Source: Rhodospirillaceae bacterium (lineage in GTDB: Bacteria > Pseudomonadota > Alphaproteobacteria > Rhodospirillales > Rhodospirillaceae). From it: a DNA stretch of 61,223 nucleotides. The first letter of the stretch is position 1. Each line of letters begins with the position of its first letter. The translations under genes were made by a program, and so were the position numbers. Location: assembly GCA_009693785.1 (NCBI GenBank), contig SHWP01000013.1, forward strand, positions 1 to 61,223, given 5' to 3'. Of this stretch, positions 26,382-35,969 are shown piece by piece. The notes below the pieces were generated by a model that was given only the letters and a program-made list of their open reading frames with translations, did no database searches and was not told where the DNA came from.

Positions 26382-26438
26382 TTGGTGCCTAGATGTTGCC
26401 GGTCCCGAATTTGCGGGGCCAAAAACAAAAATAAAAAC

Positions 26439-27506
26439 CTATTCCGCCGCTCTTTTCATTCCGTTGTCGGGGTAGGTGATCACCCCAGCTTTTTCCATGT
26501 TTTTGAGTGCGGCGGCTTGGATTTCCATGATGCGCTCTTTGGAATCCATCGGTTGATCGGCGAATTGGTTAGCCGGGTAGAACACGCTGGAGTTATAGAG
26601 CGGCCGGTATATTTCGACGCGCTGGCGGAGTAATCGATTCCCAGCGCCAGGCTGTAGCCGCGCGCGGCGCAAGCCTTCAACATCGATTGTCGCCGAAGCC
26701 GCGGTGGATTCGCCTGGCCCGCCCGTCGCGGACAATACCAAACCATTGTAGTCGATGATCTTAGAGTTCCCCATGGTTTGGCCTTCAGGGATGTACGTGC
26801 CCAATTGGCCCGTGGCGTTGCACGAGATCAGGTACATCATGTTTTCAGAGGCGCGAACTTTCTTGGCGGACTCCCAGGCCCACTTATCGCCGGTGCCTTG
26901 ATCGGCTGTGGGATGCAGCAGCACCTCCGCGCCCCGGAACATAAACATACGCGCGGCCTCGGGGTACATGATTTCACCGCAGGGCATGATCGCCAAATTC
27001 CCCAGATCTGTTTTTGCGACTGGGAACGTTCCCTCGATGCCGTACATGTCCATGTATTTGTCGAGGAAGTCATGCGGGCTGCCGGTGTGCACCGTGTTGA
27101 TGCGACGGTATTTAATCAGCACATCGCCATTGGGCCCGATGATGAAGCTGCAATTGAAATAACGCCCTGGCCATTTCGGGTCGCGCTCGTAGGCGTTCAT
27201 GCCTAAATAGCACTTCAATTCCTGAGCGGCCTTTTGAAACCGCTCGGTCAATGGGCCCGGAATTTCGATGCAGGCTTTGTCGATCCACTCGGCGGCGGTT
27301 TCATGCAACGGAAAACCCGTCAGCGCGAATTCAGGAAACAGCATCAAGTGCCTACCGCCGCCGCCCATGCGCGCACTCGCTTTGACCAATTGCAGCCAGC
27401 GGTCGACGCTTTTGTTGACGATTGCCATGGCATCGGCGCGGTTGGTCGCGCTGTTTACACAGTGCGAATAAACCTGCACGCAGGTTGCGGTCCACGGTTG
27501 GATCAT
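26439..27506 (-). CDS. Nitrilase-superfamily hydrolase with altered Lys position
   Basis: 355 residues, cytoplasmic. The catalytic Glu (L-F-P-E-F-A, Glu59) and Cys (M-P-C-G-E-I-M-Y-P-E, Cys176) of the nitrilase/amidase family are in place. The Lys of the triad, usually in Y-R-K-x-H, is replaced here: the segment reads I-K-Y-R-R-I-N-T, with Arg135 at the expected place and Lys132 three residues before. The usual reaction is hydrolysis of nitriles, amides or N-carbamoyl compounds through a Cys thioester. Activity is uncertain with the substitution, unless Lys132 substitutes. A GGAGG ribosome site precedes the ATG. First gene of a pair with the MFS carrier. Confidence 0.87.
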   Translation of the reverse strand: MIQPWTATCVQVYSHCVNSATNRADAMAIVNKSVDRWLQLVKASARMGGGGRHLMLFPEFALTGFPLHETAAEWIDKACIEIPGPLTERFQKAAQELKCYLGMNAYERDPKWPGRYFNCSFIIGPNGDVLIKYRRINTVHTGSPHDFLDKYMDMYGIEGTFPVAKTDLGNLAIMPCGEIMYPEAARMFMFRGAEVLLHPTADQGTGDKWAWESAKKVRASENMMYLISCNATGQLGTYIPEGQTMGNSKIIDYNGLVLSATGGPGESTAASATIDVEGLRRARLQPGAGNRLLRQRVEIYRPLYNSSVFYPANQFADQPMDSKERIMEIQAAALKNMEKAGVITYPDNGMKRAAE

Positions 27507-27664
27507 AGCTGCCTCCCCAAGGTCTTGTTTGGGGTGATCTTTTCACCCGGCCTCTGCCTGTGCAAGCCGTTCGCGCGCAGGGCTTTCGCCAACCGAGCGT
27601 GGGTGGTTGCACTTCGGCTTGTATGCGGTAAGCCAGACCTTAAGATGTAACGGCGGAGGGTCTG

Positions 27665-29011
27665 ATGATGCGCGCACTCATACTATCGGCCGTAGCATTC
27701 AGCGTGATAGCAGTGACCGCCGTGAGGGCCGATCTCGCCATCACCAATGTCACGCTGATCGACGGCAAGGGCGGCCCGGCTCAGGCGGGTATGAGCGTGG
27801 TCGTCAAGGGTGAGCGCATCGCCACGTTAGGTGCTGGCGTGGTACTCCCGCGCGGGATTCGGCGCATTGATGGCACGGGCAAGTTCCTCATGCCAGGCCT
27901 CATGGACATGCACATTCACCTGATCGGTGCAGGGCAGTGGCGCGGGCTTGAAAATGCCAAAGGCGTGCCGATCGATCGTGATGCCGCGCTGTCGTACTTG
28001 CATAGCTATTTATATTGGGGCGTCACGTCAGTTTACGACGCGGGCAATGTGCCTGAGTTGATTCTCGACATGCGCGCCAAGGAACGCGCAGGTAAAATTA
28101 TTGCCCCGCGCATCTTCGCCACGGGCCATGCGCTTAGTTATCCCGGCAGTTGGATGGCAGGTACGTTCCATGGCGTGGGCGTGCCCGACTGGCCCGAGAC
28201 ACAAAAGGTGCTCGATGCGCAAATCGCCATTAAGCCCGATCTACAAAAATTGGTGATCGAACGCTTTGGCCTCGGGCCCAATCCGCTCGCACCCAACTTG
28301 CCGGTGGATTTAATGGCCAAGATGGCCGCCTATCTGAAGGAACGCGGCGTGCGCACCACTATTCATGCATCGGGCGAGATATTTCAACGTGCCGCCTTGA
28401 GTGCGGGCATTGATACCTTCGCTCATCCAGTTGCATCGGCGCGTATCAGTGCGGAATTCGTTCAACAACTGGCCGAGGCGAAAATCCCCATCGCCACGAC
28501 CATGGCCGTGTTCGATGAGATCATTCGGCTGGGAGAAAACCCCAACTATCTCGACGACCCATTGTTCACGTCCGTGCTTTCGCCAGGGGAGATCGCCGCG
28601 CGCAAAGCTCAAGGCCCCGCGCGCTATTCCTCCATCGGCTGGACGAGTTGGTTCAAAACACTCATGCCCTATTTTCGCGAGAATGTGAAAAAGCTCTACG
28701 ATGCCGGAGCGGTATTAGTGCTGGCCACCGACCGCAGTGAAGGACCAATGATTCACCGTGAACTTGAGCTGCTGGCCGAGATTGGCATTCCGCCAGCCGC
28801 GATCATCCGCATGGGCACCCTGAACGGGGCGATCTTCTTGGGCCGGGAGGCCGATATGGGAACGGTCGAAGCAGGCAAGTTGGCTGACTTGCTGTTGCTG
28901 GATGCCGACCCCACCCAAAGTGTGGCCAACATGCGCCGCATCAATACCGTCATCAAAGGCGGGCGGGTCATTGATCGGTCCAAGCTGAGGGTGGCGATCA
29001 ACGAGCACTAG
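27665..29011 (+). CDS. Exported amidohydrolase-family metalloenzyme
   Basis: 448 residues with a signal peptide (L-S-A-V-A-F-S-V-I-A-V-T-A-V-R-A). An imidazolonepropionase/prolidase-like amidohydrolase: small beta domain, then G-L-M-D-M-H-I-H-L with the metal-binding His83 and His85, I-H-A-S-G and F-A-H-P with further His ligands, and L-A-T-D-R with the catalytic Asp. The family hydrolyses cyclic amides, dipeptides or lactams. GGAGG lies seven bases upstream of ATG 27665. It is divergent from the nitrilase homologue, so amide chemistry appears on both sides of this intergenic region. Confidence 0.9.
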   Translation: MMRALILSAVAFSVIAVTAVRADLAITNVTLIDGKGGPAQAGMSVVVKGERIATLGAGVVLPRGIRRIDGTGKFLMPGLMDMHIHLIGAGQWRGLENAKGVPIDRDAALSYLHSYLYWGVTSVYDAGNVPELILDMRAKERAGKIIAPRIFATGHALSYPGSWMAGTFHGVGVPDWPETQKVLDAQIAIKPDLQKLVIERFGLGPNPLAPNLPVDLMAKMAAYLKERGVRTTIHASGEIFQRAALSAGIDTFAHPVASARISAEFVQQLAEAKIPIATTMAVFDEIIRLGENPNYLDDPLFTSVLSPGEIAARKAQGPARYSSIGWTSWFKTLMPYFRENVKKLYDAGAVLVLATDRSEGPMIHRELELLAEIGIPPAAIIRMGTLNGAIFLGREADMGTVEAGKLADLLLLDADPTQSVANMRRINTVIKGGRVIDRSKLRVAINEH

Positions 29012-29134
29012 GCTTCCACGCCGTGGCCAAACCCACCTCTCGTCTTGGCGCGATTGCATGGTTCATCCTAGGCTGGCGGCCTGAACAAGGGGCGCCCATG
29101 ACCAAAGTCGCTGCGGCAGAGTAAACAAAACAGT

Positions 29135-30919
29135 ATGAAACATTTTTTCGCTGCGATTTTGGCGTTTTCATTTTTGGTTTCATGCGTCACCACGCCCGGC
29201 GGCAAGCAACGCACGGTCGGCGTGATCTTCGTTGTGCATGGCGGCGGCGAAGAACAGGGTGTGGCCAACCAATGGGACAACACGCTGCAATTCTTTCAAT
29301 ACGATCCGCACAATCCAATTTATAAAAATATCATCTGGAATGCGGCTGCCTGGCCCACGGTGGTGAAGTCAGGCGACGATCAGGCCTATGCCAATGCTTC
29401 GACACAGCTGAAAAAATACGCTTTCGCCTCTGAACGCATGGGCGGAATCGATCCGGCCTTGGGTTACACAAAAAAGCAGCAGGCAGATTTCGAGAAGACG
29501 CTAACCAAAGCCGGGAAAAAAATCGGCGTCAGATTCGTTGTTGATCGCGCGCAATGGATCGGCGCCCAGGAGCAAACCAAATACTTGCCCTGGCCGCGCT
29601 ACATGTACGAACCCAAGGTTCCGGGCGGCGCAAGGCTAAATTATTGCGGTAGCGCTCAGGATGGCGGGCCTTGGAAAGAGTGTGATCCTGAACGCTACAA
29701 CGTCGACGGCCCTGGTGAACGGCTGCTGCGGCAAGGCGCCGATGAGTTAGTCATGATCGACATGACGGTGGGGGGTGTGCGGTTCTGGAAATCCTTCGAC
29801 GTTGTCAGCATGACCCGGCGCATGGTGGCTGATTGGAACGCCAAGAACGGCACCAACATCAAAGTCCGTTGGCTCAATGACATCACCGACCTGATGACCG
29901 AGAGCTACCCTACCGATCCACCAGGCTGGACGCGCTCGCTCGGTGACCCAAAGGCCGATATCCGCGTGTCTTTAGCCGGACGCCCAAACCCTGTCATCGA
30001 AGACCCATTGCTGACGGCGATGATGGTCGATGGCGTGGTGAAATCGTTCAATAAAAGTGTCTCCCCCGCTGATACGGCTGTGATGTTCATCAACCACGCC
30101 ACGCGCGAGGGGAACGAAGCTTTTGACCCCAAAATCGATGACACCTTGATTGTTGATGCCCGCATCAAGGCCGAATTGCTAAAGCGCTACCCGACGATGA
30201 AGCCTGAAAATATTGTCGGCGGCTGGATGGGCCTGCGCCAGCCTAACCCCAACATCAAGCTCGGTGGCCGCGTGCGAACCAACGTGGAGCGAACCCGCGA
30301 GATGCGCGGTGAGGATTTAGGCAATGCCTGGATGTATGAAAGCAGCAAGCAGTTGCCGGGCGGCGATCATCAATACCGCTATTGGGACGCGCTTGAGATG
30401 CTTAAAGATCGCGGTGTGAAACACATTGTGGTGATCTTCTCACAAATTGTAATTCACTCTGCGCTCGATCTGGTCGAGGTCCCCAACCAAATCGCCAAAG
30501 AGATTGGTTGGAAAAATTGGCTTTACGCCAAAGACGGCAACTACAAGCTCTACCCCAAACACGGCAACCCCTTCGCGGATTATTGGGGAATTTGGGCCGA
30601 GAAAGAATGCAAGGTCGGCGATACGAAACAAGTCTGCTGTTTTGAGATGGGCGGCTGCAAGGATGGGCGGCCTTATCCAACACCGCGCCAAACACCCATC
30701 GACCGCGCGCGGGAAGATATCGACCCATCTCTGGCGTTCGATGTGTCCGCCTATGGCCATTTAGGTTACGACGCGGCGAAGGCGGCGCCGAACGATGCCG
30801 CTCCGGTGCAAAGTCAGTACACCGGCACCTGGGCCATGTGGGTGCCTGCCAACGACGATCCACGCATGGGTGAGTTATTGGCCAATGAAGTGGTGAAGTA
30901 CGTCAGCGGCGGGAAGTAA
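29135..30919 (+). CDS. Large predicted lipoprotein of unknown function (594 aa)
   Basis: I do not recognise this family. It begins MKHFFAAILAFSFLVSC with a lipobox Cys at residue 17, so it should be anchored to a membrane on the periplasmic side. A beta-strand plus V-H-G-G-G-E-E near residue 33 and a second strand K-H-I-V-V-I-F-S-Q near 432 suggest an alpha/beta fold, loosely recalling chelatase-type proteins but without a convincing match. A Cys-rich stretch near residues 491-510 (E-C-K-V-G-D-T-K-Q-V-C-C-F) could bind metal or form disulfides. The stop lies 11 bases from that of the convergent AGCS symporter. Confidence 0.72.
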   Translation: MKHFFAAILAFSFLVSCVTTPGGKQRTVGVIFVVHGGGEEQGVANQWDNTLQFFQYDPHNPIYKNIIWNAAAWPTVVKSGDDQAYANASTQLKKYAFASERMGGIDPALGYTKKQQADFEKTLTKAGKKIGVRFVVDRAQWIGAQEQTKYLPWPRYMYEPKVPGGARLNYCGSAQDGGPWKECDPERYNVDGPGERLLRQGADELVMIDMTVGGVRFWKSFDVVSMTRRMVADWNAKNGTNIKVRWLNDITDLMTESYPTDPPGWTRSLGDPKADIRVSLAGRPNPVIEDPLLTAMMVDGVVKSFNKSVSPADTAVMFINHATREGNEAFDPKIDDTLIVDARIKAELLKRYPTMKPENIVGGWMGLRQPNPNIKLGGRVRTNVERTREMRGEDLGNAWMYESSKQLPGGDHQYRYWDALEMLKDRGVKHIVVIFSQIVIHSALDLVEVPNQIAKEIGWKNWLYAKDGNYKLYPKHGNPFADYWGIWAEKECKVGDTKQVCCFEMGGCKDGRPYPTPRQTPIDRAREDIDPSLAFDVSAYGHLGYDAAKAAPNDAAPVQSQYTGTWAMWVPANDDPRMGELLANEVVKYVSGGK

Positions 30920-30930
30920 CCGATTCAACT

Positions 30931-32259
30931 TTACTTGCCGTGTGTTCCACGAAATACCTTCGGGCCCAACAATACCAAGGCAATTAAATTCGGCGCAGCC
31001 ATGAGGCCCAGCGTGAGGTCGACGAATTGCCATGCTGACTCCAGCGTCATCACCGCGCCCAATGGCACCGAGAACGAATAAATAAACCGTGCAGGCCCCA
31101 GCGCGCGTTCGCCGAACAAATACGCCGCCGCCCTGCTGCCATAGAGGCCCCAGGCCAGCAACGTCGTCAGGCCAAACAGCACCACGCCTATCGCCACCAC
31201 GGGGCCGCCCAGGCCAGGAATGGCTTTGTCGAAAGCCATGGTGGCTAGTACCGCGCCCGTTTCACCCGACTGCCACACACCAGTAATCACAATCACCAAC
31301 CCGGTGATCGAGCAGACCACAATCGTGTCCACGAACACACCCACCGCGCCTAGCAATCCTTGCTGAACGGCATCGTTACTTTGCGCCGTACCGTGGGCCA
31401 CGGCAGCACTGCCCAGCCCCGCCTCGTTGGAAAAAATCCCCCGCGCGACGCCAAACCGAATGGCCTCGGCGATGGCGGCTCCGGCAAACCCGCCTGCCGC
31501 CGCCGTGCCGGTGAACGCTGTGGTGATGATGCTGGCCAATGCATTGGGGATCTCGCCAAAGTTCAATGCAATCACAGCGATGCCTGCGGCCAAATACAAG
31601 CACACCATGACTGGCACCAAGGTCTGACAGGCCGTCGCTAAGCGTTTCGCCCCGCCGATGAGCACCGACAAAATCACAACCGTCAACGCGATCTCGGTGA
31701 CCCAGCCTGGCCAGCCCAAGTTCTCGTTCAGGACATCGGCGATGGTGTTGGATTGCGCGCTGGGCCCAAACGCTTGCAAGCAGGCCAAGCCCGCATAAAG
31801 CCCGCCCAGCCAAATCCACTTAGGACCCAAGCCGTGCTTTATATAGTACATGGGCCCCGCCAGCGTGGCGCCATTGGGCCCGACCTCGCGGTAGGTGACC
31901 GCCAAGAATGCCTCGGCATAGCGCGTGCCCATGCCCACCAACGCCGTCACCCACATCCAAAATAATGCGCCTGGCCCGCCCAGATGAATGGCGGTAGCCA
32001 CGCCGACAATGTTACCGATACCCACCATACCTGCGATGGCCGTCATCAGGCCTTGGCGCGGCGAATACTCGCCTGCAGTGCCGGTTTGCGAGGATGTGCG
32101 CGCATCGAACATCATGCGGAATGCAGGGCCAAGTTGCCGCACGGTGAGCCAACGCAAACCGAACGATAAGTAAAGCCCAGTGCCCAAAATGAGGGCTATG
32201 GTGACCGGCCCGAAGGTGATTTCGGACGCGGCCGCGACGAACCTTGAGAAGGCTTCCAT
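30931..32259 (-). CDS. Amino acid:Na+ symporter, AGCS family
   Basis: About 442 residues from the ATG at 32259, where GGGGG gives a ribosome site; the reading frame opens six codons earlier. Ten to eleven hydrophobic segments and the AGCS signature G-P-G-A-L-F-W-M-W-V-T-A-L-V-G-M-G-T mark an alanine/glycine:sodium symporter of the inner membrane, slightly shorter than many members. S-N-E-A-G-L-G-S-A near residue 285 is another conserved segment. It is divergent from the response regulator gene. Confidence 0.9.
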   Translation of the reverse strand: MEAFSRFVAAASEITFGPVTIALILGTGLYLSFGLRWLTVRQLGPAFRMMFDARTSSQTGTAGEYSPRQGLMTAIAGMVGIGNIVGVATAIHLGGPGALFWMWVTALVGMGTRYAEAFLAVTYREVGPNGATLAGPMYYIKHGLGPKWIWLGGLYAGLACLQAFGPSAQSNTIADVLNENLGWPGWVTEIALTVVILSVLIGGAKRLATACQTLVPVMVCLYLAAGIAVIALNFGEIPNALASIITTAFTGTAAAGGFAGAAIAEAIRFGVARGIFSNEAGLGSAAVAHGTAQSNDAVQQGLLGAVGVFVDTIVVCSITGLVIVITGVWQSGETGAVLATMAFDKAIPGLGGPVVAIGVVLFGLTTLLAWGLYGSRAAAYLFGERALGPARFIYSFSVPLGAVMTLESAWQFVDLTLGLMAAPNLIALVLLGPKVFRGTHGK

Positions 32260-32398
32260 GCAATACCCCCAGCCCAAGGGTACTCAATACCAAAGTATCG
32301 GGCATCCCCGCCAGAATTGTCGTCTGCTAGCCATTGATTAAGTGGTTGAATTCGTCCAAAAACCGCAACCGTTAGAGTAGCTGGAACGTTCCCCCAAT

Positions 32399-32860
32399 AT
32401 GCTCCCGATCAAACCTAAGGCTCTCAAAGATGCCCGCATCCTCGTCATCGAGGACGAACGGATTATCCGTGAGATTCTCATACGATTTCTGACCGCCTTG
32501 GGCGTCAAAGAGGTCGATGATTTCTCCACTGCCGAGTCCGGTTGGGAAGCCGTGGTCGTGAAGGGCAAGCCCTACGACGTGCTGGTTGTGGATTTGGTCT
32601 TGCCAGGGGCTTCGGGTGCGACCTTCATCAAGAAGCTGCGCGAGTTGCCAGCACCGCGCGCCAAAACTATCACCATCGTGGTGCTGACGGGCGATAACAG
32701 CCAGGCCACCTTCAAACAATTGGAACCGTACAATATTTCAGCCTACCTGATTAAGCCTGTCTCGCAGGATGTGCTGAAAGGTGCGCTTGAAAAAGCACTC
32801 TCGGGACATATTGCACGCACCACGCCGGTGCGTTCGCCCGTCATCCACGACAAACATTAG
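32399..32860 (+). CDS. Single-domain response regulator (CheY-like)
   Basis: 153 residues: a lone receiver domain with acidic residues E18 and D19, phosphoacceptor D65 (V-V-D-L-V-L-P), T97 and K119 (L-I-K-P-V). No output domain follows. The 35-residue tail is basic and may be flexible. Such proteins relay phosphate to a phosphotransfer protein or bind a target directly. No kinase is adjacent; a sensor kinase lies at 39.0-40.3 kb but is separated by seven genes. Convergent with the MFS gene, one base between stops. Confidence 0.9.
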   Translation: MLPIKPKALKDARILVIEDERIIREILIRFLTALGVKEVDDFSTAESGWEAVVVKGKPYDVLVVDLVLPGASGATFIKKLRELPAPRAKTITIVVLTGDNSQATFKQLEPYNISAYLIKPVSQDVLKGALEKALSGHIARTTPVRSPVIHDKH

Positions 32861-32861
32861 A

Positions 32862-34190
32862 TTATTTCTGTTCCGCGCGACTTATCTGGCCGGCTCCTGG
32901 CCATTTGACGCGGACGAATATCGCGCCAATCAGCAATACGCAGTTGATGATGCCCATCAGAATGAAGGGCGCCGAGGGTTGCCAGGCGTCGAACAATTCG
33001 CCCCCCAACTTGCCAGCCATTAAGACACCAAGCGAGCCACACACGCCAAACACGCCAACAACCGCGCCGCGCCCATCCTTGGGAGCTTCTTGGCCGATCA
33101 AAGCTTGGGCTGCCAGCACGGCGTTGACTTCGCCCATGCCCAGGATAACGGCAGCGGGGTACATGGCCGCGCTGGTGGGGTCGGGCAAAAATCCCGCGAT
33201 CAAGTAGCCGCCGCCCGCTAAGGCCATGGCCATGCATAAGGCCGAGACGCGGTTCATGCGGTCGCACAAAATGCCAACGATCGGCGCCCAAATGAGTGCC
33301 GACAATTGTACGATGCCAAAGAACTTGCCGCCCGCGGCCAGTGCTGCGCCGCTATCCATGCCTTTGGCGACACCCTCTTGCACTAGCCACAGCGAAAAGA
33401 ATGTCGAAACGGTTGAGAGGTCGCCACGCGACACCATGGCGGCAACGTAAGATAACGCAATGCGGGGGTTCTCGGCAGCCTTGAGGCCGCGTTTGAGAAT
33501 TGCTTTGAAAGGCTCGCGTGTTGTAATCGTTGAGGGCACGCCTCCCTTCAAACCTGCGCGCGCGATCCCAGCATTGAACAAACAGATGCCCGCGAAAATC
33601 CACAACGCGATGCGGCCTGCCTCAGCGGGGCTCATGCCGCCATCGGCTAGCCGTTGAGGTAACTTCGACAACGTAAAGACTACAAGGATCACACCGATGG
33701 CCTGTAAAAAACCCATCAGGCCTATCAGCTTGCCGCGGTCTTTCTCGGCCGGATAATCGGCTTGCACTGTGGCTAGCATGGATGTGGCGCCGACGATTCC
33801 CAGCGCGAAGACCATTCGGTAAGCGATGAGTTCGGTTGCCGACGTGGCCAATGGATAGAGCATGTAGCCCAACGCCAGCATGATGAAACCGAACATGTAT
33901 ACGGGACGACGGCCAATTTTGTCCGAGACAACCCCAGCCACGCCGATAAACGCCAGCACGATCATCTCGCCAAACAGCACCAAGTTACCGGCCAGTCGGC
34001 CTTGCTCGTCACTGGGGATATGAAGAATTTCGTTGAAGATGTAGGGCTGAACGAACGAGAGAAACACTGTCGAAGCCACAGAAAAAAACGAGATATAAAG
34101 CAGCGTTCCGCCGTTAAGCCTGCTGATACCAGACGCCAGCGTTATGGGCCCAATGCGTGCCGGTTTTGCATCAATCGCGGTATGGTTCAT
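32862..34190 (-). CDS. MFS transporter
   Basis: About 442 residues from the ATG at 34190, chosen because GGGGA lies seven bases upstream; the open frame extends 34 codons further without such a site. Twelve hydrophobic segments, with G-V-V-S-D-K-I-G-R-R-P in the helix 2-3 loop. It resembles drug/aromatic-acid carriers but the substrate cannot be told. Divergent from the lipoprotein-hydrolase operon at 34.35 kb, and therefore a possible carrier for that operon. Confidence 0.88.
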   Translation of the reverse strand: MNHTAIDAKPARIGPITLASGISRLNGGTLLYISFFSVASTVFLSFVQPYIFNEILHIPSDEQGRLAGNLVLFGEMIVLAFIGVAGVVSDKIGRRPVYMFGFIMLALGYMLYPLATSATELIAYRMVFALGIVGATSMLATVQADYPAEKDRGKLIGLMGFLQAIGVILVVFTLSKLPQRLADGGMSPAEAGRIALWIFAGICLFNAGIARAGLKGGVPSTITTREPFKAILKRGLKAAENPRIALSYVAAMVSRGDLSTVSTFFSLWLVQEGVAKGMDSGAALAAGGKFFGIVQLSALIWAPIVGILCDRMNRVSALCMAMALAGGGYLIAGFLPDPTSAAMYPAAVILGMGEVNAVLAAQALIGQEAPKDGRGAVVGVFGVCGSLGVLMAGKLGGELFDAWQPSAPFILMGIINCVLLIGAIFVRVKWPGAGQISRAEQK

Positions 34191-34353
34191 CTGTGATTCC
34201 CCAAGATATCCGACCATATCGTGGCTCTGTTGGGGGCCTAACGCGAGAGTCCCCACCGCCCGCCTCATGGACATCGACGTGTCGGGAATCACCGCGTAGC
34301 ATTGTCTTGGTTAGTCTAGGCGAGGTCAAAAGCCCCCGTTGGAGGTTGTGCCA

Positions 34354-35334
34354 ATGTTGAGAGTTATCGCTACCGCTATGCTAGCGCTCATGATGTCGGC
34401 GTGTGCGGGATCAGGGCAAAGCGTTTCCGCCTTCAAGCCCATGGCGGGGCCGTACTCGGTTGAGGTAGCCGACATTACATTGCGCGATGACGCGCAAGCC
34501 AAAGACTTGCCATTGCGCGTTGCTTACCCCAAAGCCAAAGGCAAGTTTCCCGTGATCGTACTGTCGCATGGCGGCGGTTCATCGAAGGACGATTACACAC
34601 GCGCAGGCGATCATTGGGTATCGCACGGCTATGTGGTCATCGCGCCCACCCACAAAGATTCAAAATCGCTTGGGTTCGATATTGCCAAGGCCGGTGGCCC
34701 GGCCATGGCACAAGTGATGACCAGCCGTATCGCAGATATGCGTTTCATAGCTGCTCATATGACCGACATTGCCGCACGTGTGCCGGGACTGGCCGCCAAA
34801 ATGAATACAGCGCAATTGGTGGCGGCCGGTCATTCCATGGGCGGCTTTACGGCATTGGCGGCGGCAGGCGTGCGTATGAAAAACAAGGCCGATGGTTCGC
34901 TGCTAGAGATGCCCGATGCGGGTTATCAGTATCTGCTGTTACTGTCCGAGACAGGTTCGAACCCCATGATGCCCGACGACCCCTGGCGGCAGTCGCCGAT
35001 CCCGGTGTTTGTATATACGGGCACCAACGATAAAGGTTCGGAAACCACCGGGCGTAAGTCACCCTACGGCTATAATTTGATCGAAACCCCAGCGGCTGCC
35101 GCCCAGCCGAAGCATTATCTCTGGGTCAATGATGTGAACCATTATCTCGGCGGATTATGGTGCCGCACCGACGTGCCCGGCCCGCCCGATCAAGATGGCC
35201 TGAACATTTTTAATGGCGTGAGCACGGCATTTCTGGATGCTTATACGAAGGGCAATAAATCCGCCCTCACATTCCTGACATCCGCCGATCTCGGTGCGCT
35301 GACACATGCACGCGCGACATTGTCGATGAAGTAG
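34354..35334 (+). CDS. Lipoprotein alpha/beta hydrolase (dienelactone/chlorophyllase-like)
   Basis: 326 residues from the ATG at 34354, where GGAGG sits eight bases upstream. Leader with lipobox M-M-S-A-C (Cys17). The alpha/beta hydrolase domain has a normal nucleophile elbow, A-G-H-S-M-G-G, unlike the three HTG-type hydrolases in this window, plus V-L-S-H-G-G-G (oxyanion region) and a late V-N-D-V-N-H-Y for the His. Family members cleave esters or lactones; the closest general type is the dienelactone hydrolase/chlorophyllase-like group. First gene of a five-gene run with gaps of 13, 16, 9 and 8 bases. Confidence 0.86.
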   Translation: MLRVIATAMLALMMSACAGSGQSVSAFKPMAGPYSVEVADITLRDDAQAKDLPLRVAYPKAKGKFPVIVLSHGGGSSKDDYTRAGDHWVSHGYVVIAPTHKDSKSLGFDIAKAGGPAMAQVMTSRIADMRFIAAHMTDIAARVPGLAAKMNTAQLVAAGHSMGGFTALAAAGVRMKNKADGSLLEMPDAGYQYLLLLSETGSNPMMPDDPWRQSPIPVFVYTGTNDKGSETTGRKSPYGYNLIETPAAAAQPKHYLWVNDVNHYLGGLWCRTDVPGPPDQDGLNIFNGVSTAFLDAYTKGNKSALTFLTSADLGALTHARATLSMK

Positions 35335-35347
35335 TTTTAAGCACCCT

Positions 35348-35953
35348 GTGGTCGATCCGTTTCACGCTGCGTTTTTAGTTTTCACGCTTGCGATCGGTGG
35401 CTTGCGAGGATTCTACCAGTGGCGTAATCGCGCTAATCAGCCGGTGCGGCACGATGCGACGCTGTTGGATCGAGCGCTTCTTGTATTCGCCATCATCGCG
35501 ATGATGCCCGTGCCTTTATTGCAAATCTTCACACCGGTGTTTGCATTCTTCGATGTCGCGATAGCGCATTGGTTGTCAGTGGCCGGAGTGATTTTGCTTG
35601 TCGCTGCCGTCTGGATGTTCTGGCGCTCTCATGCCGACTTAGGTGCCAATTGGTCGGCGCAGCTAGCGATTCAGGCCGCTCATGTCTTGGTTGAACGCGG
35701 CGTTTACCGGCGCATTCGCCACCCAATGTATGCCTCATTGTTGCTGGCGGGGATTGGGCAGTTTCTGGTGCTGCACAACTGGATTGGCGGGGGCAGCATT
35801 TTTGTGACTGGCGTTTTGTTCTATTTTATCCGAATCCCGAAAGAGGAAGCCCTTCTGATTGGCCAATTCGGGGCCTCGTACCGCGACTACATGCGCCGTA
35901 CCGGACGGGTACTACCGCGCATTCTCAATGTGGCTACAATAGACCCTGCTTAA
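35348..35953 (+). CDS. ICMT-type membrane methyltransferase
   Basis: 201 residues, a membrane protein with four to five hydrophobic segments and the isoprenylcysteine carboxyl methyltransferase signature in its C-terminal half: G-V-Y-R-R-I-R-H-P-M-Y, then E-E-A-L-L-I and F-G-x-x-Y-R-D-Y-M-R-R-T-G-R. Bacterial members use S-adenosylmethionine to methylate small lipophilic or thiol acceptors at the inner membrane; targets are mostly unknown. It starts with GTG 13 bases after the lipoprotein hydrolase and has a weak ribosome site, which suggests translational coupling. Confidence 0.85.
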   Translation: MVDPFHAAFLVFTLAIGGLRGFYQWRNRANQPVRHDATLLDRALLVFAIIAMMPVPLLQIFTPVFAFFDVAIAHWLSVAGVILLVAAVWMFWRSHADLGANWSAQLAIQAAHVLVERGVYRRIRHPMYASLLLAGIGQFLVLHNWIGGGSIFVTGVLFYFIRIPKEEALLIGQFGASYRDYMRRTGRVLPRILNVATIDPA

Positions 35954-35969
35954 ACAGGGGAGATCGACC

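Noticed and set aside
29135..30919. Ferrochelatase-like assignment for the large lipoprotein
   Set aside because: Only two short strands look similar, the conserved His/Glu are not evident, and the protein is a lipoprotein.
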